A stretch of DNA of 64,000 nucleotides from Deltaproteobacteria bacterium (GTDB lineage: Bacteria > Desulfobacterota > DSM-4660 > Desulfatiglandales > Desulfatiglandaceae), in the NCBI GenBank assembly GCA_019307815.1, contig JAFDIV010000011.1:37704-101703 (forward strand). The letters run 5' to 3'. Positions 46,024-55,196 of the stretch are shown in pieces. The notes below the pieces were generated by a model. The model did not search any database. It saw only the letters and a program-made list of their open reading frames with translations, and had not been told where the DNA came from. A program made the position numbers and the translations under genes. The stretch's first letter is position 1, and each line of letters opens with the position of its first letter.

Positions 46024-47543
46024 TCCACCAGTGCTCTAGGGGCAACGGTCTTAAAAGGCTTCATTGCCTCAATATGCCCGCCCATCTCGTGGTAATCGTG
46101 AAGCTCCATCGTATATTCGATAGGGCAAATGGTTGCCGGTGTGGGGGTCCATGAGAAGGCCCCCTGCTTGACCCTTTCCACATCAACCATGAAATTTATC
46201 CCGCCACCTGGCATTACAAAGGCCGGGGCGCCGCCAATGGTAAGGTTGGCTTTGGCAGAGTGTATCGCTTGGGTAAGCTTTATGGGATGTTTGACGACGC
46301 CCGCCCTTGCACTTCCTCCGGTACCACCCATGTAAAGGGCCGATACCCGGGAAGGTTCGCAGTTGGATGAAATGACCTCCATTACCCGTTGGGCAGAGTC
46401 ATTGAGTGGTATCTCTCGGAGGCTTCCATCATCCTGAAGTTCAAACATGGCGCCTCTTAAGCCGGTGGTCTCTGTGATGAATATCCTCATTCCCGGCCAG
46501 GCCACGCTCCTGTCAATATCCGAAATCACATCCCTGGGATCCATAATGGAGGTGCCACCCCATCCTCTTCCGTGGTCGCCAAAATATCGGCCCGGGGTGC
46601 TCATCTGGAAACGGAGTTTGACGCCTGTTGGCCTGGCGCCCACAAACCGGCCTGCGGCATGCTCGCTCATCAGGCTGGTCAGGTGAGAATCGAGAACAAT
46701 AACCTCATCGGCTGCCTCTAGAAAAAGAGGGGCAAATAACCCCATAGTGGCACTGCCGCATCCCACCCTCATGTTCGCGGGTATGTCACCATCAATAATC
46801 GGGGGGCTGCCCACCTGAAGTTCCAATTTTGCTCCGCCCCTGACTCTCAGCTTCACACGTTTGCGGTTTGCCACGTCAACAATGGTTCTTGCCACCGCAA
46901 TGCCATCAGGACCTGTAAGAAGATTGATCCCACCTATGGAAAGCATCTTGGCTCCGTACTGCTCGGTTGCCACCATGCCTACTTTCCTTTTACCCACCAG
47001 CACATCGGCGCCTTCCTCTCCAATAGGCAAGTCCGTATCAATCTTGATCATGATAGAGCTGTAACTTAGGGGAGCTTCGGTGACCACTGTCACCACATCC
47101 ACTCCCTTTTGCCTTCCATGGACAATAAAGGGGGCGGGCTTACAATCGGGATAGGTGGTTCCTGCCCCGATCCCTGTGATAAGGGGTCTGCGAATGGTCT
47201 CATCCGGCTCAGGCCCCACCATATCTTTAACATCATCAAAAAGGTGTAGCGGGGTGATCCTTTTAAGCTTCCCCGTCTCATTGGTATACCGATGACATGC
47301 CCCCATGTATCCTGGATTAATGCTGCACTTGATAGGACACGCATCACATTGCACAGATCCAGGCTGTGCTATCTCTTCAGCCTCTATGGCTCCCTGTTCG
47401 CAAACCCTGACACATGTCCCACATTGGGTGCACCGTTCTGGATCAATAACGGCCTTCTTCTTGCGCAAGGAAACGGCCTCTACTGGGCAATCCCTCACGC
47501 AAAAACCACAGCCGATACATTTTTCAGGATCAATATGCATCAT
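46020..47543 (-). CDS. hnr: 6-hydroxynicotinate reductase
   Basis: 507 residues resembling Hnr of Eubacterium barkeri. That enzyme reduces 6-hydroxynicotinate to 1,4,5,6-tetrahydro-6-oxonicotinate with ferredoxin and carries a covalent flavin, one 2Fe-2S and two 4Fe-4S clusters. Here Cys9-12-15-19 and Cys38-41-44-48 make two 4Fe-4S sites. Cys66, 69, 73 and 83 could hold the third cluster. GAGTTYPDCKPAPFIVHGRQKGVDVVT begins the large catalytic part. GCGSATMG at 261-268 (Thr266) resembles an S(G/S)AT flavinylation site. Overlap with the UPF0280 gene and an enamidase gene upstream support the assignment. Confidence 0.85.
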   Translation of the reverse strand: MMHIDPEKCIGCGFCVRDCPVEAVSLRKKKAVIDPERCTQCGTCVRVCEQGAIEAEEIAQPGSVQCDACPIKCSINPGYMGACHRYTNETGKLKRITPLHLFDDVKDMVGPEPDETIRRPLITGIGAGTTYPDCKPAPFIVHGRQKGVDVVTVVTEAPLSYSSIMIKIDTDLPIGEEGADVLVGKRKVGMVATEQYGAKMLSIGGINLLTGPDGIAVARTIVDVANRKRVKLRVRGGAKLELQVGSPPIIDGDIPANMRVGCGSATMGLFAPLFLEAADEVIVLDSHLTSLMSEHAAGRFVGARPTGVKLRFQMSTPGRYFGDHGRGWGGTSIMDPRDVISDIDRSVAWPGMRIFITETTGLRGAMFELQDDGSLREIPLNDSAQRVMEVISSNCEPSRVSALYMGGTGGSARAGVVKHPIKLTQAIHSAKANLTIGGAPAFVMPGGGINFMVDVERVKQGAFSWTPTPATICPIEYTMELHDYHEMGGHIEAMKPFKTVAPRALVD

Positions 47544-47771
47544 AAAGTCGGTAAGATGGTAAGTTATTTACTAAAAGGGGACAGGAGACAGTAGTCAGAA
47601 TTGCTTTGCGCTCCCACCAAATATTCTTCTGACATTAATCATTGGTCATTTACCCGCCAGAAACCGGCAGGATAATTTGACATTTGGGCTTTGTCATTTG
47701 ACATTATTTTCCTTTTGCCCCTAGCCTTTAACCTTCCTCTTTCCTCTAGATCTCAACTGCTGGCTGTTTGT
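47544..47771. repeat. degenerate intergenic word repeat between enamidase and hnr
   Basis: A 228-base gap within the operon. It contains gggacaggagacagtagtca, then cattaatcattggtcattt, gataatttgacatttggg, gtcatttgacattat and a pyrimidine-rich tail. It is non-coding and of the same word families as 8241-8400. No terminator or clear promoter was seen. Confidence 0.4.
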
Positions 47772-48932
47772 CTATTGAACTATGGGTTTCCTCTTGGGCG
47801 GCGGTGTATTCCTGCTCTTTGACACCACGATCTGTCCATCCACCAAGACCATGGACACAGCCGGATTATCCCCTGCTTCAATGGCAGAAAGGGCATCATC
47901 ACCCACCGAGCCCATGGGTGCATCCATAATCACCAAATCTGCTTCCTTGCCCTCTGCAACTATCCCCCTGTTCAATTTGTGAACCCTTGCCGTATTCCCA
48001 GTGGCCATGCAAACCACCTCTTCAGGGGTCAGCGGTGTAAGGCCTGCCAAAAGATTCATCACACGCAGGATCCCCAGAGGAATCACGCCCGTCCCTGAAG
48101 GCGCGTCATTGCCGATAATCACACGAGATTGTGCCTTGGCATCCACGATCATCTTTGCTGCCTCCACCGCCACCTTGGGATTTCCGCAATGGACGATCTC
48201 CAGGGCAAAATCCGTTTCATGGATAAGCCTTCGCACCTCTTCAAGCGGGACGGCTGTGGGTCCGCCATTAAGATGGGAAACAATATCAGGGTTGGTCTTA
48301 ATGACCATGTCCGCGGTAACCACACTGCTTCCTGGAATGGATGTGCCGCCAGTGTGCATCATTACGGTCATACCCACCTCTTTTGCCCAGGAAACCATGG
48401 GGGCTGCCTCCTCGGGACTTTTCACGCTTCCAAGCCCTATTTCCCCTACAGTCCTCACCCCTTCTTTGGCCATTTCCTCAAAATCTTCCTTGGTGAGCCC
48501 CTTTTCCAAAATAACCGCACCTCCCACCACCTTGCCTCCGCCAGGACGAAAGTTTTGAAAGGACTTGGCTGCCAAAATAGCCAGGGCCTTCACTCCTGCC
48601 GGGTCCTTTGGCCGACCCTTGAGATGCACTTCCCCTGCGGAGATAATGGTGGTAACCCCGCCGTGGACCTCGCTTTCCAAAAATCCGATCTGATTTTGAC
48701 GCGATGTGTAATCTCCAAGGATGACGTGGCAGTGGGAATCGATCAAGCCAGGGGTAACTGTGGTCCCTGCACAATCAATGGTAAGGTCCGCGGCCCCTTC
48801 ATCCACATCACCCATAGATCCGACCGCCTTGATGAGCCCATCTTGAATCCAGATGAAATCCCCCTCAACAATAGGGCTTTGGATATCCCCGCTGACTATG
48901 GTCCCAATATTCTTGAGTAATACGTTAGACAT
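47772..48932 (-). CDS. ena: enamidase (1,4,5,6-tetrahydro-6-oxonicotinate amidohydrolase)
   Basis: 386-residue amidohydrolase very close in pattern to E. barkeri enamidase over its whole length, including KNIGTIVSGDIQSP at the start and SRNTPPPKR at the end. Metal ligands are His67, His69, bridging Glu164 (EIGLGS, replacing the usual carboxylated Lys), His193, His220 and Asp276 (GNDAPSGTG). It hydrolyses the cyclic enamide twice, giving 2-formylglutarate and ammonia. Its ATG overlaps the TAA of the molybdenum subunit gene by one base. Confidence 0.92.
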   Translation of the reverse strand: MSNVLLKNIGTIVSGDIQSPIVEGDFIWIQDGLIKAVGSMGDVDEGAADLTIDCAGTTVTPGLIDSHCHVILGDYTSRQNQIGFLESEVHGGVTTIISAGEVHLKGRPKDPAGVKALAILAAKSFQNFRPGGGKVVGGAVILEKGLTKEDFEEMAKEGVRTVGEIGLGSVKSPEEAAPMVSWAKEVGMTVMMHTGGTSIPGSSVVTADMVIKTNPDIVSHLNGGPTAVPLEEVRRLIHETDFALEIVHCGNPKVAVEAAKMIVDAKAQSRVIIGNDAPSGTGVIPLGILRVMNLLAGLTPLTPEEVVCMATGNTARVHKLNRGIVAEGKEADLVIMDAPMGSVGDDALSAIEAGDNPAVSMVLVDGQIVVSKSRNTPPPKRKPIVQ

Positions 48933-51178
48933 TACGATCCCTCCCTTATCCTTTTCCTTATCCTCTCCGGCGTTGCCGGAAGCACATACATCCTTTTCCC
49001 TAGGGCATCGGCAATAGCGTTGATGATTGCAGGAGCTGTTGGAATCAAGGATGGCTCCCCAACTCCCTTGGCTCCAAAAGGTCCGGTAGGCTCGGCATCC
49101 TCCACAATGATGGAAACCACATCCGGAACATCCAAGGACGTGGGGATACGGTAATCGGCCATGGAATGGGTCTGCCCTGGGATGTACTCCTCCATAAGCG
49201 CAAATCCAATACCCATGGCCACACCGCCCTGAATTTGGCCTTCCACATTTTGGGGGTGAATGGCCCTTCCCACATCATGGGCTGCAATAATTTTGTTCAC
49301 AAAGACCTGTCCCGTAGATGTATCCACCTCCACCATGGCCAGATGGGTGGCAAATGCATACGTGGCATAGGGGATGCCCTGTCCTGTCTCTGGATCAAGC
49401 ATGGTGGTCTGAGGGTCAAAATACCCATCAAATTGAAGCCTCTTACCCTGTTTAGCCAACCAGCGCGCTACCTCCCCGATGGGGATCTTTTTCCCGGTCT
49501 TTCTCTCTTGTACAAACCCATCCGTGAGTTGCACATCATCCTGGGCCACACCGAGAATCTCAGCACCTTGTTGGAGCAAGGCATCAGCCAGCTTTTGGGC
49601 GGCATCTTTTACCGCATTTCCCGATATATAGGTCTGACGACTGGCAGACGTAGCGCCCGCATTGGCCGTAAGCTTGGTATCTGCAATAATCGCCTTTATT
49701 TTATTGGGCGGCAGCCCCAACACCTCTGCTGCGATTTGTGCAAGCACTGTGGTTGAGCCTTGTCCAATATCAGCAGCCCCCGTGTAAAGCTCCACAGAGC
49801 CCTCAGGCGTAATCTCCATACGGGCATGGGCTGGATTCTTGGACGCGGTGTTGCCTATGCCATACCACATGGATCCAAGCCCAATTCCCCGCACATGACC
49901 AGGAGAGTCCTCCCTCTTCCATTCCTGTTTTGCCTTCTCGTAATGGGATTCAACGGCATCAAGGCAGGCAAGGATCCCAACGCTGTTGTTCAGGCTTTGG
50001 CCCGTTGCCGTAACTGAACCCCTGGCAAAGGCATTTCGTTTCCGAAGCTTCAAGGGGTCAATTCCCAGCTCCTTGGCCAAAATGTCCATCTGGGACTCAT
50101 AGGCAAAGGCCACCTGAGGTGCGCCAAAGCCCCTCATGGCACCTGCCACGGGATTATTGGTGTACACGGCCAGGCCCTGGATATCCACGTTATCCACTTT
50201 GTAAGGACCAGTCACATGGACCGCTGCCCTTGTCGCAACGGCCATACCATAGGAGGCATAGGCCCCCGTGTCACAGATGATTCTGGCCCTGAGAGCCAGG
50301 AGCCTGCCATCCTTGGCAGCTCCTGTTTCCATCTCCATTTTGAGTGGATGTCTTTTGGGTGTAGCAAGATAGGCCTCCTCCCTGGAATAGACCAGCCGGC
50401 CAGGGCGCCTAAAGTGATAAAGGGCCAGGGCAATGTATCCCTGGACATTGAGATCAAGTTTTGAGCCAAAGCCACCACCGGTGGCCGCCTGGATCACGCG
50501 CACGCGGGATCTGTCCACTGCCAGGATTCGCGCAACCTCATCTTGATCATAATGGGGATTCTGTGTAGATGCATAGATAACAAAGGTCCCATCCTGATCA
50601 ATATAGCCTGCACCAGCATCTGGCTCCAGATAGGTGTGTTCCAAATGAGACGTCTGATATGTCCTTTTTACCACCACATGGCTTTGCAAAAGGGCCTTAT
50701 CCACATCTCCCTTTCGGATCAGCCTTTGATGCAAGAGATTGCCGTTATCATGTATCAACGGGGCATCCGGGGCCAAGGCCCTCTCTGGATCAAATACAGC
50801 CGGGAGGTCTTCATAAATCACATCAATAGCATCCAGAGCTTGTTCAGCAACCTCTTCTTCCTCTGCAACCACCAAGGCTATAGCCTCCCCTACAAAGCGA
50901 ACCCGATCTATTGCCAGGATCGGTTGATCCTTGGAGATAAGGCCATAAAACTTCTCACCAGGCACATCCGTGTGTACGAGAACGCCAAGGACTCCAGGAA
51001 TCTCCATTGCCTTGCCTACGTCCACGGAAATGAGCCTGGCATGAGGCCTTTCACTCCTCTTGACTTTTAAAATAAGGGGGTCGTTAAGCCGAATATCCTC
51101 GCTGAAAAGCTTTTTCCCTCTGGACAGATCAACGGCATCTGTCTTGGGAATCGTCTTATGGATACTCCTGAAGCCCAT
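48932..51178 (-). CDS. xanthine dehydrogenase family molybdopterin subunit, probable nicotinate dehydrogenase
   Basis: 748-residue Mo hydroxylase large subunit. It has an N-terminal CO_deh_flav/aldehyde oxidase a/b hammerhead domain (about 20-130), ATGGGFGSKLD near 245, GAMRGFGAPQ near 345, GAADIGQGSTT near 465 and the catalytic Glu in FGAKGVGEPSLIPTAPA near 705. It would hydroxylate nicotinate at C6. E. barkeri splits this subunit into NdhL and NdhM; here it is one chain. No 2Fe-2S or FAD subunit gene adjoins it, so electron-transfer partners must be encoded elsewhere. Confidence 0.85.
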   Translation of the reverse strand: MGFRSIHKTIPKTDAVDLSRGKKLFSEDIRLNDPLILKVKRSERPHARLISVDVGKAMEIPGVLGVLVHTDVPGEKFYGLISKDQPILAIDRVRFVGEAIALVVAEEEEVAEQALDAIDVIYEDLPAVFDPERALAPDAPLIHDNGNLLHQRLIRKGDVDKALLQSHVVVKRTYQTSHLEHTYLEPDAGAGYIDQDGTFVIYASTQNPHYDQDEVARILAVDRSRVRVIQAATGGGFGSKLDLNVQGYIALALYHFRRPGRLVYSREEAYLATPKRHPLKMEMETGAAKDGRLLALRARIICDTGAYASYGMAVATRAAVHVTGPYKVDNVDIQGLAVYTNNPVAGAMRGFGAPQVAFAYESQMDILAKELGIDPLKLRKRNAFARGSVTATGQSLNNSVGILACLDAVESHYEKAKQEWKREDSPGHVRGIGLGSMWYGIGNTASKNPAHARMEITPEGSVELYTGAADIGQGSTTVLAQIAAEVLGLPPNKIKAIIADTKLTANAGATSASRQTYISGNAVKDAAQKLADALLQQGAEILGVAQDDVQLTDGFVQERKTGKKIPIGEVARWLAKQGKRLQFDGYFDPQTTMLDPETGQGIPYATYAFATHLAMVEVDTSTGQVFVNKIIAAHDVGRAIHPQNVEGQIQGGVAMGIGFALMEEYIPGQTHSMADYRIPTSLDVPDVVSIIVEDAEPTGPFGAKGVGEPSLIPTAPAIINAIADALGKRMYVLPATPERIRKRIREGS

Positions 51179-51268
51179 ACCTATCCGTCCATTGTGCCCC
51201 TTTCATGCCGAAGCCCGCAAAAACCGCCTGAGCCAATGACTCCATTTGTCATCGTTCCCAGAGCGAGA

Positions 51269-51988
51269 TTAGAAGTTTGCTATGATATTTAGGTCCAGGT
51301 CTTTGACAATTGTAATTCCTTTGCTTTTCATCTCCTCAAGGGCAGCCTTTGTGGTATCAGGGGCCACACCCCTACAAAGGGATTCAATGACCATCACCTT
51401 GTAGCCCGCATCTGCTGCATCAATGGCCGTGGCCTTTACGCAATAATCAGTGGCGATGCCATAAACAATGACCTTCTGGATGCCATTCCGTTTTAGAATC
51501 TGATCCATTTCGGTCTTATGTCCGCCGTCATCCTGGAATCCTGAATAGCTGTCATACCGAGGATCCTGGCCCTTCTTCACGATGGCCAGAAACAGGTTGT
51601 TGTCCACAAGAACCTTGGCATTTTCCGTGCCCTGCACGCAATGAGGAGGCCACAGCACCTGTGTTCTGCCGTCTATCTCTATGGTCTCGAAGGCATTCTT
51701 GCCAGGATGATTGGTATAAAAGGAGACGTGATCGGCCGGATGCCAGTCTTGGGTGCCGAAAATGAGATATCCCTTTTTGGCCAGCGTCTCAGTGGCCTGC
51801 TGGACCCTTTGCACAAAGGCCTGGTCTGTTCCTGAAACTGCCAAAGATCCGTCCTTCCATGTGGTAAAGTCGCCCTGAAGATCAACCACAATCACGGCTG
51901 TTTTGCCTGCCGCCAAGGCGGGCTGCGAAAACGCCAAAAACCCAAAAACTATCCCCAATCCAACAAAATATATCATCATTGCCTTCAC
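51269..51988 (-). CDS. exported nicotinamidase (PncA-type isochorismatase fold)
   Basis: 239 residues. The first 27 form a signal peptide (KAMMIYFVGLGIVFGFLAFS, then QPALAA). The mature enzyme has catalytic Asp36 (VVDLQGDF), Lys138 or Lys139 (IVKKGQDPRYDSYSGF) and Cys173 (GIATDYCVKATAIDA). The metal ligands Asp81, His83 and His87 (DWHPADHVSF) are those of nicotinamidases. It converts nicotinamide to nicotinate and ammonia, apparently in the periplasm. Its place between the aldehyde dehydrogenase and the molybdenum enzyme shows a catabolic rather than NAD-salvage role. Confidence 0.88.
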   Translation of the reverse strand: MKAMMIYFVGLGIVFGFLAFSQPALAAGKTAVIVVDLQGDFTTWKDGSLAVSGTDQAFVQRVQQATETLAKKGYLIFGTQDWHPADHVSFYTNHPGKNAFETIEIDGRTQVLWPPHCVQGTENAKVLVDNNLFLAIVKKGQDPRYDSYSGFQDDGGHKTEMDQILKRNGIQKVIVYGIATDYCVKATAIDAADAGYKVMVIESLCRGVAPDTTKAALEEMKSKGITIVKDLDLNIIANF

Positions 51989-52073
51989 AACCTCCTCCTT
52001 TCCAAAATGTTGTCTAAGGTTTCAACCAAAACCCCCCGGTTGCGTGGCAAGGGGCAAAGCATTCCCCAAGATC

Positions 52074-53558
52074 TTACACCCATCGCGCGGTCACAGTCTT
52101 TTCATCCATGAAAAGCCGCATGGAGGCCATCCTTGATTTGGCTGTGCCCACAAAAGACTCCCGCCTGGAGCCTAACGGGAAAAAGGCATATGGCTGAGGA
52201 ATACCCACATTCACTCCCACATTTCCCACATTTACTTCCCGAATGAACTTACGCGCGTGCCTTCCATTCTGAGTCAGAATGCAGGCAGAATGTCCCAGAT
52301 TGGTCTTTGTATTGATCCACTCAATGCTCTGCTCCAGGCTTTCGGCGCGGATGAGGGCGGCCACCGGACCGAAGGCCTCTTCTTTGGCGGTTGGCATATC
52401 CACGTGGACATCTTCCAAGATAGTGGGGCCAAGAAAATATCCATTGGGGTAGTGCTCTACCTTAGCGGAGCGGCCGTCGAGCACCATTTTGGCACCATCA
52501 GCCAAAGACTTGTCGATCCACTCCACAACCTTATCGCGTCCCTCTCTGGTAGTAAGAGGGCCCAGATCCACATCCTCATCCAATCCATAGCCCATTTTCA
52601 TGCCCTTAGCTGCCTCTTTAAAACGCCGCTTCACTTCGTCGTAAATGTCCCCTACTACCACCACGTTGTCCACACCCAGACATCTCTGGCCACTCATCCC
52701 AAAGCAGGCACGCAACAGCCATTGGATACCATTGTCAAGATCAGCATCAGGCATGATCACAAGGTGATTTTTCCCATTGCCATTGATAGAGGAGGTCTTT
52801 CTGAGCTGTCCGCAAAGGGCAAACAATTCATGGCCGGCCCTATTGGAACCGATGAATCCAAGTCCCCGGATCTGCGGTTGAGACAAGATAAGTTTATTGA
52901 TCTGGCGGCCGCCATATACCAGATTGATCACGCCTGGTGGGAAGCCCGTCTCTTGGGCCACCTCACATATGGTCTGGGCCGCCACAGGGTCTTGATGACT
53001 GGGACTCACCACAACTGTACATCCTGCAGCCAGGGCATAAGGCACAAAGGAGGACCAGGCATGCATAGGGATATTCCCGGGGGTTATGATCAAAAAGGGC
53101 CCAAGGGGCTCCCAAACCAGATATTCATCTATACCGTTTGCCAACTGATCCAGATGCTCATTCCTGCTAACCAGCCCATAAAGGGCCGAGCATGCTGATT
53201 CAATATTTTCGATTACACGTCTTACCGAGCCAATGGACTCCCCTATGGTCCTTCCATGGTCCTGTGTCAGGATACGTGTCATTTCATCAAAGTGTTTCTC
53301 GAACTTGGCCCGCATATCAAAGAGCATCCTGGCCCGTTCCCTCATGGGCACATCCTTCCATGTTGAAAAGGCCTCATGGGCCGCCCGCACCGCGGCAAGG
53401 GCCTCTTGCTCGGTGGCAACGGGAAATTCGGCGATCACCTCATCAGTAGCCGGATTCGTATCTTTTCTGATGTCTGCTGAGCTTGATTCCACCCATTCTC
53501 CATTAATAAGGAGTTTTAGCTTGCCATAATGTTTTTTCACCTCTGGTAATAACGCCAT
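52074..53558 (-). CDS. CoA-acylating aldehyde dehydrogenase, methylmalonate-semialdehyde dehydrogenase (MmsA) type
   Basis: 494 residues, NAD-dependent. The catalytic Cys is in GMSGQRCLGVDN near 290, preceded by Arg as in MmsA. The usual ALDH general-base motif ELGGK is NGNGKNHLVIMPDA, the MmsA pattern in which CoA rather than water attacks the thioacyl enzyme. The C-terminus ends KTVTARWV, like MmsA. The KPSE segment is SPSH. MmsA enzymes act on 2-substituted malonate semialdehydes with decarboxylation. 2-Formylglutarate, the enamidase product, is such a compound, so glutaryl-CoA formation is inferred. Confidence 0.85.
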   Translation of the reverse strand: MALLPEVKKHYGKLKLLINGEWVESSSADIRKDTNPATDEVIAEFPVATEQEALAAVRAAHEAFSTWKDVPMRERARMLFDMRAKFEKHFDEMTRILTQDHGRTIGESIGSVRRVIENIESACSALYGLVSRNEHLDQLANGIDEYLVWEPLGPFLIITPGNIPMHAWSSFVPYALAAGCTVVVSPSHQDPVAAQTICEVAQETGFPPGVINLVYGGRQINKLILSQPQIRGLGFIGSNRAGHELFALCGQLRKTSSINGNGKNHLVIMPDADLDNGIQWLLRACFGMSGQRCLGVDNVVVVGDIYDEVKRRFKEAAKGMKMGYGLDEDVDLGPLTTREGRDKVVEWIDKSLADGAKMVLDGRSAKVEHYPNGYFLGPTILEDVHVDMPTAKEEAFGPVAALIRAESLEQSIEWINTKTNLGHSACILTQNGRHARKFIREVNVGNVGVNVGIPQPYAFFPLGSRRESFVGTAKSRMASMRLFMDEKTVTARWV

Positions 53559-53677
53559 AGATTATCCCCTCACACATTTAAATAGAGTCTCAACACGCGG
53601 TTTCTTGGTGTGATTTCTGCTCCATTATCTCTTTTCTTTTTCCTTGGGCCTTAAGCCTTGCGCCTCATGCCTTTTGT

Positions 53678-54400
53678 CTATACCGCGAGATACATTTCAC
53701 AGACCTCGTCTGTGAGCTCCTTCATGGTGCTTTCATGGCACACCCTGCCATGGTCCACAATAAAGGCCCTGTCGCATATACGCCTTGCAAAATTCAAATT
53801 CTGCTCTGCCAGCAGCACTGTAACCCCATTCTGTTTAAGCCTTTTAATTGTATTGGCCAACTGATCAACAATCACTGGTGCCAGGCCTTCAGATGGTTCA
53901 TCCAAGATGATCATTTCAGGGTTTCCCATGAGCGTCCTGGCGATTGTAAGCATCTGCTGCTCCCCCCCACTGATCTGACCTCCCAGATGCGTTTTTAGGG
54001 CCCCCAGGTTGGGAAACAACTCAAAAAGCCGCTCAGGGGTCCAGGGCTCAAAACCTGACCGGGGAGGCCTTCGGCCCACTTCCAGGTTTTCCATCACGGT
54101 TAGGCCCGTAAATATCCTACGATCTTCTGGCACATACCCTAGCCCCAGGGCGCATATCTTGTATGGGGGAAGACCACGGATGGACTGGCCTTTAAACCGG
54201 ATCTCACCAGTCTTGGGCACTACGAGCCCGATGATACTCTTGAAAGTGGTGCTTTTGCCCACACCATTGCGGCCCAAAAGCACAGCCACTTCACCCTGTG
54301 ACATATCAAGGGACATGTTAAAAAGGATCTGGGCCTTACCATAGAAGGTATTTACGCCCTTTAACACAAGCATGTCACTGTTGGTATTTTGATTCATCAC
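53678..54400 (-). CDS. livF: ABC transporter ATP-binding protein, LivF-type
   Basis: 240 residues with Walker A GRNGVGKST, signature ISGGEQQMLTIARTL and Walker B MIILDEPSEGLAP. The LGYVPEDRRIFTGLTV segment is typical of LivF. It energises the importer encoded upstream. It ends 120 bases before the aldehyde dehydrogenase gene. Confidence 0.9.
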   Translation of the reverse strand: MMNQNTNSDMLVLKGVNTFYGKAQILFNMSLDMSQGEVAVLLGRNGVGKSTTFKSIIGLVVPKTGEIRFKGQSIRGLPPYKICALGLGYVPEDRRIFTGLTVMENLEVGRRPPRSGFEPWTPERLFELFPNLGALKTHLGGQISGGEQQMLTIARTLMGNPEMIILDEPSEGLAPVIVDQLANTIKRLKQNGVTVLLAEQNLNFARRICDRAFIVDHGRVCHESTMKELTDEVCEMYLAV

Positions 54401-54417
54401 ACCCTTGTGTAAATGGA

Positions 54418-55176
54418 TTATGGGTTCTCCGGCTTACAAGAGCCCAAGTATATTCTCTTGACCTCTTCGTTGTCCCGCACCTGAGCAGGGGTGCCTTCGG
54501 CTATCAGCTTTCCGTAATTAAGCACAATAATCCAGTCAGCATGGGCAAAAACCACATCCATATCATGTTCCGTGAAAAGGACCCCGATATTCTGTGCCTT
54601 AACGATTTGTGCTATAAGCTCCATGAGCTTCAGGCGTTCCCTTATGCCCATACCTGCTGTGGGCTCATCCATCAACAACAGTTTGGGCTTGTTGGCCAGG
54701 GCAATGGCCAATTCCACCCTTTTTAGATCCCCATAGGCCAGAATACCACACGGCCTATCCCACTGCTCCTCTACGCCCACCAGCTTCAGCAACTCCATTG
54801 CCTCATCCACATAGAGCCTTGATGTCCTCCGTATCACCGAGTTAAGATGCCCACTGGCCGAGAGCAACACCATCTGAACATTTTCCAAGACCGTCATGGA
54901 AGCAAAGGTGGATGTTACTTGGAAGGTCCTGCCAACACCCAAGCGCCACACATGCCTGGGCTTGAGGCCTGTGGTATCTCGACCAAGGACCTTTATTCTT
55001 CCTTTGTCGGGTCGTAGCTGGCCGTTTATCAAGTTGAAACATGTGGACTTGCCCGCGCCGTTGGGTCCGATCATGGCCAGAAGCTGACCTTCCTTCAGCT
55101 CAAAGCTCACACCATCAACCGCGGTTACGCCGCCAAAGGATTTGTAAAGGTCTGTGACTTCCAATAGTTTATGCAT
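54418..55176 (-). CDS. livG: ABC transporter ATP-binding protein, LivG-type
   Basis: About 252 residues from ATG 55176, where MHKLLEVTDLYKSFGGVTAVDGVSF opens the family domain. The longer reading frame to 55308 overlaps the permease gene and is not needed. Walker A is GPNGAGKST and Walker B KLLLMDEPTAGMG. The signature region (CGILAYGDLKRVELAIAL) is degenerate, as usual for LivG. Confidence 0.88.
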   Translation of the reverse strand: MHKLLEVTDLYKSFGGVTAVDGVSFELKEGQLLAMIGPNGAGKSTCFNLINGQLRPDKGRIKVLGRDTTGLKPRHVWRLGVGRTFQVTSTFASMTVLENVQMVLLSASGHLNSVIRRTSRLYVDEAMELLKLVGVEEQWDRPCGILAYGDLKRVELAIALANKPKLLLMDEPTAGMGIRERLKLMELIAQIVKAQNIGVLFTEHDMDVVFAHADWIIVLNYGKLIAEGTPAQVRDNEEVKRIYLGSCKPENP

Positions 55177-55196
55177 AGAAATAAAACCCAAGAGAG

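Noticed and set aside
52257..53198. A 313-codon plus-strand open frame opposite the aldehyde dehydrogenase gene.
   Set aside because: Shadow frame of a strongly conserved dehydrogenase; no family features.
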